Origin: CAVVGZ01 sp963747965
Lineage (GTDB): Bacteria; Chloroflexota; Anaerolineae; Anaerolineales; Anaerolineaceae
DNA: 64,000 nucleotides
NCBI GenBank assembly: GCA_963747965.1
Contig: CAVVGZ010000007.1
Span: forward strand, 124,001-188,000
Direction of reading: 5' to 3'
Positions 55,045 through 63,665 of this stretch are shown here, piece after piece; the first letter of the stretch is position 1; the number at the start of each line of letters is the position of its first letter. The notes beneath the pieces were generated by a model. The model was not told the origin of the DNA and ran no database searches. It saw nothing but the letters and a program-made list of their open reading frames with translations. Position numbers and translations under genes: made by a program.

Positions 55045-55479
55045 CTAACCTGATTGTTCAATATTGATTGTTATTGGGACATCTCCGCAAATGACTGTAT
55101 CCCCGTCCACCAAAACAGTAGCTGTTTTCACCTGCTCTTCGTTTAAGATTGTGCCATTCGTTGAAAGCATATCGTCAATCCACCAATTTTTGTGATGATA
55201 ACTCAAGCGCGCATGATGTGCTGACACTGTTTCCCGTGAAATGGACAAATCACATTGGGGGTCACGTCCAATAATTACTTCGGGGTTGGTAAATTCCTGG
55301 GTTAAATTCATATCCTGGTCATCAATACTGAGAATGATTTTTGGTATCTTGATTTTTGAAATCTCTCTGCTATTAACTTCTATATTTTTCCATATCATAT
55401 ATATTGCTAGAAATAGAAATGCGTAAAGGCTGAGGATAATCAAGATTCGGAACACTAATACAATAATCCCACTCATCAT
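55045..55479 (-). CDS. fhaB: Membrane-anchored FHA domain protein (FhaB-like)
   Basis: A 144-residue protein with an N-terminal membrane helix (about 5-30) and a C-terminal FHA domain (about 60-140: VIIGRDPQCDLSI, SAHHARLSYH, DMLSTNGTILN, LVDGDTVICGD). FHA domains read phosphothreonine, usually from Ser/Thr kinases. It matches the layout of actinobacterial FhaB/FipA, which acts in division and growth. Its start overlaps the fhaA stop (ATGA). No kinase is in the window. Confidence 0.82.
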   Translation of the reverse strand: MMSGIIVLVFRILIILSLYAFLFLAIYMIWKNIEVNSREISKIKIPKIILSIDDQDMNLTQEFTNPEVIIGRDPQCDLSISRETVSAHHARLSYHHKNWWIDDMLSTNGTILNEEQVKTATVLVDGDTVICGDVPITINIEQSG

Positions 55480-56271
55480 TCCTCGATTTTCTCAGATTGA
55501 TCGGAAGAATTTAACGTGGTTGTATACCCACCCGTATCCTGAATATTCGTCTGATACTCTTCGTTATAAATAATGGAAACCCCTGCAAGTGTAATTACAT
55601 CGCCAGATTTTAGTTGATGCTGGTAAACCCTTTGACCATTTACAAAAGTGCCACCCATGGAGTTTAAATCAAAGAGAATAAAATTATTTCGACGTGCCCT
55701 GATCTGTGCGTGAACCCGGGATATGCGAGGGTCTTCTAAGACGAGGTGGTTGTCTGGCCGTCGCCCAATATTAAACGTCCTCTGATTTATCGGGATTGTT
55801 TTTGACCCATCCCGGATCAGGAAAGCTTTCAATGGGAAGTCAGGTTGAATTGCGGCACCATCATCTGAATTTAGAACGATTGCAGAAGTTTGCCCAACAA
55901 CCCCGCCAGTAATTGAAGCACTGATATCAATCTGATCCGAACTTAGATTTTCATCCTCAACCAGCCTGATCACGGGGGTGTAAGAAAAATTAATCCCATT
56001 CTCTTCCGCTGCACCCATCAACTCAGTCGATAACTTTTCGAGTATGCCTTGCTTTTTTTGCCATAAGGAAAACATCACCGGACTTACTTTTAATGGTGTA
56101 GACATGTGCAGCCGAGAGTGTGCCATCCTGTTTTGTATAAGTGGATTTTTCCAGGGAACCGATAAGCTCATGGATGACTACATGGCTGTAATCCACATTA
56201 GATAAAGGATTAATGCTGCTCTCGAATAGGATTTGTAGTTTTTTTTCGATTTTATCGAGGCTATTTTTCAT
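55476..56271 (-). CDS. fhaA: FhaA-like protein (DUF3662 plus FHA), interrupted by a +1 frameshift
   Basis: The first frame encodes a DUF3662-type start (LDKIEKKLQILFESSINPL, VHVYT-like strand, SGDVFLMAKK). The rest of DUF3662 (QGILEKLSTELMGAAEENG), a linker and a C-terminal FHA domain (FNIGRRPDNHLVLEDPRISRVHAQI, DLNSMGGTFVNGQRV) follow in the next frame. Removing one base from the seven-base run at 56053-56059 joins them into about 264 residues. The architecture equals mycobacterial FhaA, which regulates peptidoglycan synthesis downstream of PknB (known). No clear ribosome site precedes ATG 56271. Confidence 0.88.
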
Positions 56272-56304
56272 ACGATATAATTATAACCAAGGAGGGATAC
56301 ATTC

Positions 56305-56712
56305 ATGTTGCCATCAGGTTTTCTTGAGATATCACATACAGCAGACCGGGCTCTCCAGGTTTGGGCTCCAACAATAGATGGATTATTTTCCCAATCAGCG
56401 AGCGGAATGTACCAATTAATGGGCACCATACCGGAGGACTCAAGACAATATTACCGCAATATCCGCATTTCTGCAGGAGATCAGGAAGGATTGTTGGTTG
56501 CATTTCTTAACGAGCTGCTGTATTTCCTTGAACGCGATGGACTTATTTTCAATGAGTATGTTTTCACGCATGACGAAGAATTCCTTCAGATTCAAATGAC
56601 CGGCAATACCGTCAGGAAGGATTATTCCGAAATCAAAGCGGTAACCTATCATATGCTTGAAATTCAACACATTATGGGGGTTTATGAGGTGATTATTGTA
56701 TTTGATATTTGA
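56305..56712 (+). CDS. Archease
   Basis: A 135-residue archease, the cofactor that speeds RtcB guanylylation and turnover. The N-terminal GFLEISHTADRALQVWAP carries the conserved aspartate, ELLYFLERDGLIF is central, and KAVTYHMLEI with a GVYEVIIVFDI end closes the protein. It has AAGGAGGG upstream and is followed 39 bases later by rtcB on the same strand, the usual archease-rtcB pairing. Confidence 0.93.
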   Translation: MLPSGFLEISHTADRALQVWAPTIDGLFSQSASGMYQLMGTIPEDSRQYYRNIRISAGDQEGLLVAFLNELLYFLERDGLIFNEYVFTHDEEFLQIQMTGNTVRKDYSEIKAVTYHMLEIQHIMGVYEVIIVFDI

Positions 56713-56751
56713 AATATTAATGGAACTAAGGCTTCAAATAGGAGTAAAAAA

Positions 56752-58200
56752 ATGATAAGGGTAACAGATTTTGAGAAAATATCCGAGTTTGAATGGGAGA
56801 TCCCACTTAGTTTCAATCCTGATTTAAAAATTCCGGTGAGAGCGTTTGTCTCTAGAGATTTGTTAGAAGAAGCATTGGGGGATTTGTCCTTTGATCAAGC
56901 CATTAATGCTGCCATGCTTCCAGGTTTTATTAAGAATGTGCTCATTATGCCTGATGTTCACCAGGGTTATGGATTTCCAATTGGCGGAGTTGCAGCAGCT
57001 GACGTTGAAAGCGGAATGATATCTCCGGGAGCGATTGGTTATGATATAAATTGCGGAGTACGCCTGTTAGGCTCCAGCATTCTCCTTGAGGAGGCTGAGC
57101 CGTATCTTGATGATTTAATACTGGCTCTTGACCGACATTGCCCAAGTGGCGTGGGAACGAAAGGCTCCATCAAATTGAATGAAAAGGAATTATCCAGGGT
57201 GCTAGAGACCGGGGCGAAATGGGCAGAAAAGCAAGGATTTGCGTCTGAGGTTGATCTCCGCCGGACAGAAAATGGAGGTTCTCTCCCGGGAATTTGGGGA
57301 AAGGTAAGTGCACGCGCAAGAGAACGGGGTGAAATGCAGTTGGGCACTCTTGGGGCGGGTAATCATTTCTTGGAGGTGGGGGTCGTCGACCGGATAATCA
57401 ATCCATCGGCTGCCTCAACCTGGGGTTTGACCGAGGGATGCCTTACCCTAATGATTCATTGTGGTTCTCGTGGTCTGGGTCACCAGGTTTGTACGGATTA
57501 CGTCAAATCTTTCCAGGGACTCGATAAAAGATATGGAATAAAACTACCCGACCGGGAACTGGTCTGTGCACCGATTAACTCACCTGAAGGACAGGATTAT
57601 GTGGGGGCGATGCGTGCCGCCGCAAATTATGCCTTTGCTAACAGGCAGATACTTGCCCACCGGGCACGCATGGCGTTTGAGGAGGTTCTTGCTGGCAAAG
57701 TGGCAAACTGGCATCTTTTCCAGGTGTATGATATCGCTCATAATATGGGAAATTTTGAAACCCATTCCATTGATGGAAAGCCTCGGAAGCTATGTGTTCA
57801 TCGTAAAGGGGCAACACGCGCCTTACCTCCAAATTCCCCCGATTTACCGGAAGAATACAGGTCCACCGGGCAGCCGGTGTTGATCCCTGGTACCATGGGG
57901 ACAGCTTCCTGGATCCTTTCTGGTACGCATACCGGTATGAAAAAATCATTCGGGACAACCTGCCATGGTGCAGGCAGGATGATGAGCAGGAATGAGGCAA
58001 AGAGAAAAGTAAGGGGATCAGATCTGATAGAATCTCTAGGAGCCAGAGGTATCCGGATCCGCGCCGGGTCGCTTTCCGGGCTTGCTGAAGAGGCACCCGA
58101 GGCTTATAAAGACGTTGATCGAGTTGTTGACACGGTATGTGGGGCGGGAATTGCTTCAAAAGTTGCCAGATTATTGCCAGTAGCTGTCATTAAAGGATAG
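56752..58200 (+). CDS. rtcB: RNA-splicing ligase RtcB
   Basis: GTP-dependent ligase joining RNA 3'-phosphate (or cyclic phosphate) to 5'-OH ends, used in RNA repair. The 482-residue product has metal and guanylate motifs: MPDVHQGYGFPIGGVAA, GAIGYDINCGVRLL (metal cysteine), LGTLGAGNHFLEV, MIHCGSRGLGHQV and the nucleophile-histidine region KLCVHRKGATRALPP. A typical GTCHGAGRMMSRNEAKR segment follows. It starts with a good AGGAG site. Its targets in this organism are unknown. Confidence 0.96.
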   Translation: MIRVTDFEKISEFEWEIPLSFNPDLKIPVRAFVSRDLLEEALGDLSFDQAINAAMLPGFIKNVLIMPDVHQGYGFPIGGVAAADVESGMISPGAIGYDINCGVRLLGSSILLEEAEPYLDDLILALDRHCPSGVGTKGSIKLNEKELSRVLETGAKWAEKQGFASEVDLRRTENGGSLPGIWGKVSARARERGEMQLGTLGAGNHFLEVGVVDRIINPSAASTWGLTEGCLTLMIHCGSRGLGHQVCTDYVKSFQGLDKRYGIKLPDRELVCAPINSPEGQDYVGAMRAAANYAFANRQILAHRARMAFEEVLAGKVANWHLFQVYDIAHNMGNFETHSIDGKPRKLCVHRKGATRALPPNSPDLPEEYRSTGQPVLIPGTMGTASWILSGTHTGMKKSFGTTCHGAGRMMSRNEAKRKVRGSDLIESLGARGIRIRAGSLSGLAEEAPEAYKDVDRVVDTVCGAGIASKVARLLPVAVIKG

Positions 58201-58574
58201 ACCTCTATTTAATTAATGAACTGGTTGATTAATCTAAATAATGATGACAAATATGTGGCCTATCAACCGGATTTGAGAATAATTCGGGGGGTTTTCCTAT
58301 TATTGCTATCAATTTGGACCAGATAAAAATTTGTATTTTGAATATGGCAGGAAGGATTAATAAATCCTGGTTGATGATAGCGGAGGGAAATTTAAGCCCC
58401 GGGACCAATATTTTTTGTGCGGTTCAGCTTCTGATCATAACCCCAGGGATTTTTTATAGCCATGAATTTCCGTCCCATTTTCGAGACCGGGGTGGAATAT
58501 TCATTCCTTTCCCAGAATTCCCGGCATCCGACAAATGGTATTATGAATTTTCCAGTTGGAGATAGAGCTTCCCC
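58201..58574. other. Convergent intergenic region between rtcB and the PHP gene
   Basis: About 370 bases separate two converging genes. An 83-codon open frame (58314-58565, plus strand) ends ten bases before the PHP stop but has no ribosome site and no recognised domain, so I list it only as a weak possibility here. No terminator with a clear T-run was found. Confidence 0.4.
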
Positions 58575-59636
58575 CTACTTCGTAATTGTTATGGGATTGC
58601 TAAAAATCCACCCCCTCTTTTTCCCCAGGTAATCCAGATAACACTCAACGCGGTATATTCCGGGATGTGTAATTGTCTTCACAACCCTCGGTAATTCATA
58701 TACATTAATTACTTCACCATCCTTAATCAGCCTGCACTCAGCCTTGATTGGCATGTGGATTTTTAATGTGATTCCGCCAATAAGTTCAATCGTATCTCCC
58801 ATTATGATTTCCTTTTCGATATTCATTGCCGAAAATCTAAATCCTTTTGATGGGTATGGGAGGTCATAAGCCACAAAAGCGTGACCCTTCCTGAATGAAT
58901 CAAGAATCATCTGCCTATCAACCAGAAGGTCACCTGAGATTGGATTTTCCACAAGCAGGTGTGTGGTTACCCCCCGAAAATGAAATTCATAAGGGAATAT
59001 TTTTTTTGTAAAAGGTCCAATATGTTTAATTAAAGCATGCGCATCAGCCCCTCCGAATGCTACAACTTTCCGTCCCTGGGCAAGCAGGGTATCCCATTGT
59101 TTAAGTGCTTCCGGATGTGGGTGATTACCAATTAATTGCGGAAAAAAGACCAGGAAGATGGTATGCAGCCAGTTTTTAGCCGTGGTTTTTAGCTCGCTCA
59201 ATTGATTCCAAATCTCTATCCCATGGATATTTTGGACTTCCCAGTCATCCCAACAAATCCTGGATTCATGGAAGGCAGGCAAGGCATCTTCAAATGGATG
59301 CGCAATAAATGCCAGACCGCCTTTCATCTCAACCTGGCGGGTTAGAGTATTTAAATCATGAGAGAACTTTGACAGTTCATCCTTTACTCCCAGGACAATT
59401 AGATGGTTTTTTTGAGGATTCTGATACGGATCATGGATCTCCTCGCCACACAGGAGGATAACCTTTTTATCTCCAGCGTGGTAGTATCCTTCAATCCCAT
59501 TTACGAGGATATTGTGATCTGTAATGATGATGACATCCATATTGTTCTCCGCAGCAATCCGGGCTATCTCCGCATGATTTGAACTCCCATCACTATATTT
59601 TGTGTGTATATGAATGCTGGTTATTAATTCTTCCAT
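58575..59636 (-). CDS. PHP-domain metal-dependent phosphoesterase
   Basis: A 353-residue protein whose first 250 residues form a PHP domain. Metal-ligand motifs are HIHTKYSDGSS, IITDHNIL, LLCGEEIHD, FIAHPFED and FGGADAHAL. The C-terminal third (about 265-353) is a beta-rich extension (GDTIELIGGITLKIHM, YRVECYLDYLGKKRGWIF). PHP proteins hydrolyse phosphate esters such as histidinol phosphate or nucleotides; the substrate here is unknown. It is divergent from secG. Confidence 0.85.
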   Translation of the reverse strand: MEELITSIHIHTKYSDGSSNHAEIARIAAENNMDVIIITDHNILVNGIEGYYHAGDKKVILLCGEEIHDPYQNPQKNHLIVLGVKDELSKFSHDLNTLTRQVEMKGGLAFIAHPFEDALPAFHESRICWDDWEVQNIHGIEIWNQLSELKTTAKNWLHTIFLVFFPQLIGNHPHPEALKQWDTLLAQGRKVVAFGGADAHALIKHIGPFTKKIFPYEFHFRGVTTHLLVENPISGDLLVDRQMILDSFRKGHAFVAYDLPYPSKGFRFSAMNIEKEIIMGDTIELIGGITLKIHMPIKAECRLIKDGEVINVYELPRVVKTITHPGIYRVECYLDYLGKKRGWIFSNPITITK

Positions 59637-59646
59637 ATAATTTTGG

Positions 59647-59676
59647 TTGACTAATTCCTTTATTGAAAGGTATAAT
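59647..59676 (+). promoter_or_regulatory. Promoter of secG
   Basis: TTGACT (59647-59652), an 18-base spacer and perfect TATAAT (59671-59676) lie 32 bases before the secG start, in the gap divergent from the PHP gene. Confidence 0.75.
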
Positions 59677-59708
59677 CTGTGCTGCTTTGACCATTAAGGA
59701 GGATACGA

Positions 59709-59939
59709 TTGACAATACAAAATTATTTTGAAATCGCATTGATTATAACTTCCGTAGCACTCATCATCAGTGTTATCTTACAGAATAAGGGAGTAGGACT
59801 TGGTGGGTTAACCGGCAGTGATAGTGGTGCTGTATTTACAAGCCGTAGAGGGATTGAGAAAACGCTATTTTATATAACAATTGGCTTGAGTGTTTTGTTT
59901 TTTGTTTTGACACTAGCTACTATAATCGTTGGACAATGA
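59709..59939 (+). CDS. secG: Preprotein translocase subunit SecG
   Basis: Small SecYEG subunit. The 76-residue protein has two membrane helices flanking the conserved loop LQNKGVGLGGLTGSDSGAVFTSRRGIEK. The length and motif are typical. The start is TTG 59709, with AGGAGG just upstream. It has its own promoter and a terminator 44 bases after the stop, so it is probably transcribed alone. Confidence 0.95.
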   Translation: MTIQNYFEIALIITSVALIISVILQNKGVGLGGLTGSDSGAVFTSRRGIEKTLFYITIGLSVLFFVLTLATIIVGQ

Positions 59940-59982
59940 ACCCATATTTTCCATGGGATTAAATGAATAATCCCAAGAGCCT

Positions 59983-60020
59983 GGGGCGACCCAAATGTGG
60001 GGGGATCGCCCTAATTTTTT
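59983..60020 (+). terminator. Intrinsic terminator after secG, abutting the next gene
   Basis: GGGCGACCC and GGGGGGATCGCCC flank a short loop, forming a GC-rich stem followed by AATTTTTT (T-run 60015-60020). Its end is only four bases before the putative ATG of the downstream substrate-binding protein. Confidence 0.8.
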
Positions 60021-60024
60021 AATT

Positions 60025-61713
60025 ATGAGAAAAATGCGCTGGCAGCTCATCATCATTTTCCTCACCGGTTTGGTGGTGGGGATTTTGCTCTTAAGCGAAC
60101 AGCCTGTTATCCAACAAATTATTCCCGAGCCAGTGAGAGGTGGAATCTATACCGAAGCACTGATTGGTTCTCCTCAGCGCTATAATCCGCTGTTAGATTC
60201 ATTTAATTCAGTTGACCGGGATGTAGACAAATTAATCTTCTCCGGTTTATTAAGTATCGGAGAGAATGGCATTCCAGAGTCTGATTTGGCAGAATCATGG
60301 GGAATATCACAGGATGGCAAGACATATAATTTCGAGCTGCGTCCTAATATCCTCTGGCATGATGGAAATCCCTTAACCACAGCAGATATTCTATTCACAA
60401 TTGAATTAATCCGGCAAGGAGGCGAGATTGTCCCTGCTGATTTGAAGGAGTTTTGGAATAATGTTGAGGTGGAGGCGCTCAGCGATACTACCATCCAATT
60501 CCGCTTGCCTGAACCTTTTGCTCCTTTTACTGACTACCTTACATTCGGAGTTTTACCCAGCCATCTTCTTGGTAATTATTCAATTGAGGAGATTATTAAT
60601 CATCCATTCAATTTAGCACCTGTTGGAACCGGGCCGTTCAAGTTCGATCAATTGGTCGTTACTGACGGAAACATAACCGGGATTATCCTAAAGGCTTTTG
60701 ATGAATTCTATAAAGAGAATAAACCATTCCTCGAACAAATTAACTTTTTATATTACAACTCGGCACAAGAGGCACTGCAGGCATATCGAGAAGGTATTGT
60801 CCAGGGAATCTCCAAGGTACCCCCTGAACTCGTCTCCGAAGCCCTGAAGGAAGAAAACCTCGGGTTCTATACCGTAAACTCGCCAGAATTGAAGATGATC
60901 CTGATAAACAACAAAAATCCGGATTCCCCATTTTTTCAGGAAACAAATATCCGCAAAGCCTTGTTACAGGGAATTAACCGCCAATGGATCATCAATAACA
61001 TCCTGGACAGCCAGGCAATATTAGCAAATGGACCCATCCTGCCTGGTACATGGGCTTACTATGATACGGGTACCATTGACTTTAACCTGGAGCAAGCCAG
61101 GAATACACTACAACTAGAAGGCTATTTAATCTCTGGTGAAAGCGGCACAATTCGAGAAAAGGATGGGGTACCTTTAGCGTTTGAATTAATCCATCCTGAT
61201 ACGGAACAGGATCGCTTGATTGCAGAATCGATCAGAGAAAATTGGGAGAAACTTGGTGTTCAGGTTACGCTCACTCCCCTGCCATATGATGTACTTGTTA
61301 ATGAGCGTCTGGAATTGCGGAACTACCAGGCAGCCCTGGTGGATGTCAATTTTTCCAAAACTCCAGATCCGGATCCTTACCCCTTCTGGGACCAGGCACA
61401 ATCAACAGGCGGCCAAAATTATACGCAATGGGATAACCGGACTGCCAGTGAGTTCATTGAGGAAGCACGGATCACCAATGATTTATCTGAGAGAATCCGC
61501 CTTTATCGAAATTTCCAGGTTATTTTTGCCGACGAAGTTCCTGCGTTACCACTTTATTACCCTGTATATAACTATGGTGTCGATTATCAAATAAAGGGGG
61601 TAAGTCTTGGACCGTTGTTTGACAGCAGTGATCGGTTTTCCACCATACTAGATTGGTTTATGGTAACCCGCAGAAAGGCTCAATCATCCCCTACTGAGAA
61701 TTTGCCTGAGTAG
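60025..61713 (+). CDS. Membrane-anchored peptide/nickel-type ABC substrate-binding protein (SBP_bac_5)
   Basis: About 560 residues of the family-5 solute-binding fold. An N-terminal helix (RWQLIIIFLTGLVVGILLL) lacks a lipobox cysteine, so it is probably an uncleaved anchor. Family motifs: YNPLLDSFNSVDRDVDKLIFSGLL, LAESWGISQDGKTYNFELR, WHDGNPLTTADILFTI, PVGTGPFKF and NIRKALLQGINRQWI. No permease or ATPase gene adjoins it. The frame opens at 59995 inside the secG terminator, so ATG 60025 or 60034 is likely; neither has a good ribosome site. Confidence 0.87.
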   Translation: MRKMRWQLIIIFLTGLVVGILLLSEQPVIQQIIPEPVRGGIYTEALIGSPQRYNPLLDSFNSVDRDVDKLIFSGLLSIGENGIPESDLAESWGISQDGKTYNFELRPNILWHDGNPLTTADILFTIELIRQGGEIVPADLKEFWNNVEVEALSDTTIQFRLPEPFAPFTDYLTFGVLPSHLLGNYSIEEIINHPFNLAPVGTGPFKFDQLVVTDGNITGIILKAFDEFYKENKPFLEQINFLYYNSAQEALQAYREGIVQGISKVPPELVSEALKEENLGFYTVNSPELKMILINNKNPDSPFFQETNIRKALLQGINRQWIINNILDSQAILANGPILPGTWAYYDTGTIDFNLEQARNTLQLEGYLISGESGTIREKDGVPLAFELIHPDTEQDRLIAESIRENWEKLGVQVTLTPLPYDVLVNERLELRNYQAALVDVNFSKTPDPDPYPFWDQAQSTGGQNYTQWDNRTASEFIEEARITNDLSERIRLYRNFQVIFADEVPALPLYYPVYNYGVDYQIKGVSLGPLFDSSDRFSTILDWFMVTRRKAQSSPTENLPE

Positions 61714-61740
61714 AAATCCGGAAATCAAGAGGAGAAATAG

Positions 61741-62313
61741 TTGGATTCCAAGGAAATTGAACGTATTTTTGCTGAATCTACCCTAATTGAGCTAAAGGAT
61801 TATCTTCTTTCTCCAACCCTATTCTGGCCTCTCTCCCTGCCTGGCTTGAATAAAGATGAACAATCCTCCGTTCCGAAACTAACCCCAGGAAACCTGTATT
61901 TGTGTTTGAGAAAAATTAACACTTTCGATTTCGAACCTGATTTAATGGTTGGCATGAAAGACGTGGTGGGGCGTATTTCTAGCCTTCTTGAAGCCTGGCA
62001 ATCGAACTGGAAGAAAAAAGCTCAACAAGAATTTTTAATAAGGATAAACTTGTGGGAATCGTACCTGAAAGAATTGAAACGAAATCCAGCAATGAATATA
62101 GGCTCTTTTAGTTACCAGGTGCGAAACCGGATTATCCTAGATCTTCTTGAAGAAGAATTAAAAGTTGCCAATAATGATGAAATCGTAAGTATCCAACATC
62201 TGGATGAAACCTTGAAGAATCTGGTAAAGGATGGTGATTTTATCTGGCAATTTGACCTTAGCAGGGGATTTCCAAAAAACCAGTACTGGTATCTTTATAT
62301 CAAATTTTTATGA
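61741..62313 (+). CDS. Uncharacterised soluble protein coupled to the cobalamin adenosyltransferase
   Basis: No family was recognised. The 190-residue acidic, helix-rich protein starts with KEIERIFAESTLIELKDYLLSP, has a central Trp/Lys-rich helix (LEAWQSNWKKKAQQEF) and ends in WQFDLSRGFPKNQYWYLYIKFL. There are no membrane segments or Cys/His clusters. The start is TTG 61741 after GAGGAG. Its TGA overlaps the next ATG by four bases (ATGA), so it is probably co-translated with the adenosyltransferase. Confidence 0.6.
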   Translation: MDSKEIERIFAESTLIELKDYLLSPTLFWPLSLPGLNKDEQSSVPKLTPGNLYLCLRKINTFDFEPDLMVGMKDVVGRISSLLEAWQSNWKKKAQQEFLIRINLWESYLKELKRNPAMNIGSFSYQVRNRIILDLLEEELKVANNDEIVSIQHLDETLKNLVKDGDFIWQFDLSRGFPKNQYWYLYIKFL

Positions 62314-62882
62314 GTACCGAGGGTATAAATATGGCTGCATTTTACACTGGCAAAGGGGATGACGGTACAACGGGTATGCTTGGAGAAGGCCGCCTGTGGA
62401 AATCGGACCTGGTAATTGAAACAGTTGGTACTATTGATGAACTCACTTCAATTATTGGTATTGCGCGCAGCCATGTTGGATTGGAAACCATACCAAACAT
62501 CCTCTTAAAAATTCAACGCGATCTTTATAAAATCATGTCGGAAGTGACGGCAACCCCAGAAAACCGGAATCGATTTGAGTGGATAGACCAAAAACAGGTT
62601 AAATGGGTAGAGGAACAAATTCAATCATTTGAAGAAATGGTTGGATCTCCAAAAGGATTCATTATTCCAGGTGATACTCTTTCCGGGGCCTACCTGGATT
62701 TTGCACGAACCGTTTGCCGTCGGGCAGAAAGAAAGATGGTTGACCTGGTTCTGAATGGCAAACTGACTAATCCGGCCTTATTAAGTTATTTCAACCGGCT
62801 TTCCACGCTTTTTTTTATTCTTGAACTTGCAGAAAACGAATCCGGCGGGATTGAATCTCCAACATTGGCGAAAGACAAGTAA
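62310..62882 (+). CDS. PduO-type cob(I)alamin adenosyltransferase
   Basis: Transfers adenosyl from ATP to cob(I)alamin to make adenosylcobalamin. The ATP-binding N-terminal motif FYTGKGDDGTTGMLG, IDELTSIIGIARS, the helix RTVCRRAERKMVDL and NRLSTLFFILEL are all PduO signatures. It has 190 residues. ATG 62310 overlaps the preceding stop; ATG 62331 is an alternative giving the usual short N-terminus. No other cobalamin gene is in the window. Confidence 0.93.
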   Translation: MSTEGINMAAFYTGKGDDGTTGMLGEGRLWKSDLVIETVGTIDELTSIIGIARSHVGLETIPNILLKIQRDLYKIMSEVTATPENRNRFEWIDQKQVKWVEEQIQSFEEMVGSPKGFIIPGDTLSGAYLDFARTVCRRAERKMVDLVLNGKLTNPALLSYFNRLSTLFFILELAENESGGIESPTLAKDK

Positions 62883-62886
62883 ATTA

Positions 62887-63594
62887 ATGACTGGAACAAT
62901 TTTCAACGTGATTACAATTATTGTGGGTGGGGCATTGGGGGTTTTCCTGGGAAAGCGTTTTCCTGATCGTTTAAGGGAGACAGTTATGTCCTGTCTTGGA
63001 TTATTCACTTTTGCTTATGGAATCCATTTATTTCTAAAAACAGAAAACTCATTAATTGTCCTGGGCAGTTTATTAATTGGAATTTTGCTTGGTGAATGGA
63101 TGCAAATAGAGAAAGGCCTGGAAAATGCAGGCGGCTGGTTGGAAAAACATTTCAACCATAGCGATGACGCTGACAGCAAGGCGCGGTTTATCAGGGGATT
63201 TCTGACAACTTCACTGCTTTTTTGTATTGGTCCTATGGCGATTTTAGGTTCCATCCAGGACGGATTAACCGGGGATTACAGCCTGCTAGCAATTAAATCC
63301 ATTTTAGATGGATTTGCCGCCCTTGCATTCGCCTCCAGCCTGGGGATTGGGGTATTATTTTCCTCCTTTTCAATTCTGGTTTACCAGGGAGCAATAACAT
63401 TAACTGCAGCCCAAGCTCAAGCCTTGATAACACCGCAGATGATGAATGAAATGACGGCGGTTGGCGGGATTATTTTGCTTGCTTTAGCCCTGTCAAGTTT
63501 GCTTGAATTAATGAAAATCCGCGCTGGAAATTATCTTCCCGCTCTTTTTGTTGCCCCCTTTATTGTTTTATTATTCAATGCGCTGGGACTTTAA
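62887..63594 (+). CDS. DUF554-family membrane protein
   Basis: A 235-residue polytopic protein with six to seven helices. The family pattern starts with GTIFNVITIIVGGALGVFLGKRFPDRLRE. GSLLIGILLGEWMQIEKGLE, FCIGPMAILGSIQDGLTGDYSLLAIKSILDGFAALAF-type segments and a hydrophobic C-terminus follow. DUF554 is uncharacterised, possibly a transporter. ATG 62887, four bases after the adenosyltransferase stop, is chosen over the overlapping upstream frame. Confidence 0.85.
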   Translation: MTGTIFNVITIIVGGALGVFLGKRFPDRLRETVMSCLGLFTFAYGIHLFLKTENSLIVLGSLLIGILLGEWMQIEKGLENAGGWLEKHFNHSDDADSKARFIRGFLTTSLLFCIGPMAILGSIQDGLTGDYSLLAIKSILDGFAALAFASSLGIGVLFSSFSILVYQGAITLTAAQAQALITPQMMNEMTAVGGIILLALALSSLLELMKIRAGNYLPALFVAPFIVLLFNALGL

Positions 63595-63665
63595 TTCGAT
63601 CATAATCCCTGAATTCCAGCCAAATCCAAAATATACCTAAAATTGACAATATTTCTATCATGGGG

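Noticed and set aside
58314..58565. 83-codon open frame between rtcB and the PHP gene
   Set aside because: No ribosome site or family resemblance; mentioned only within the intergenic entry.
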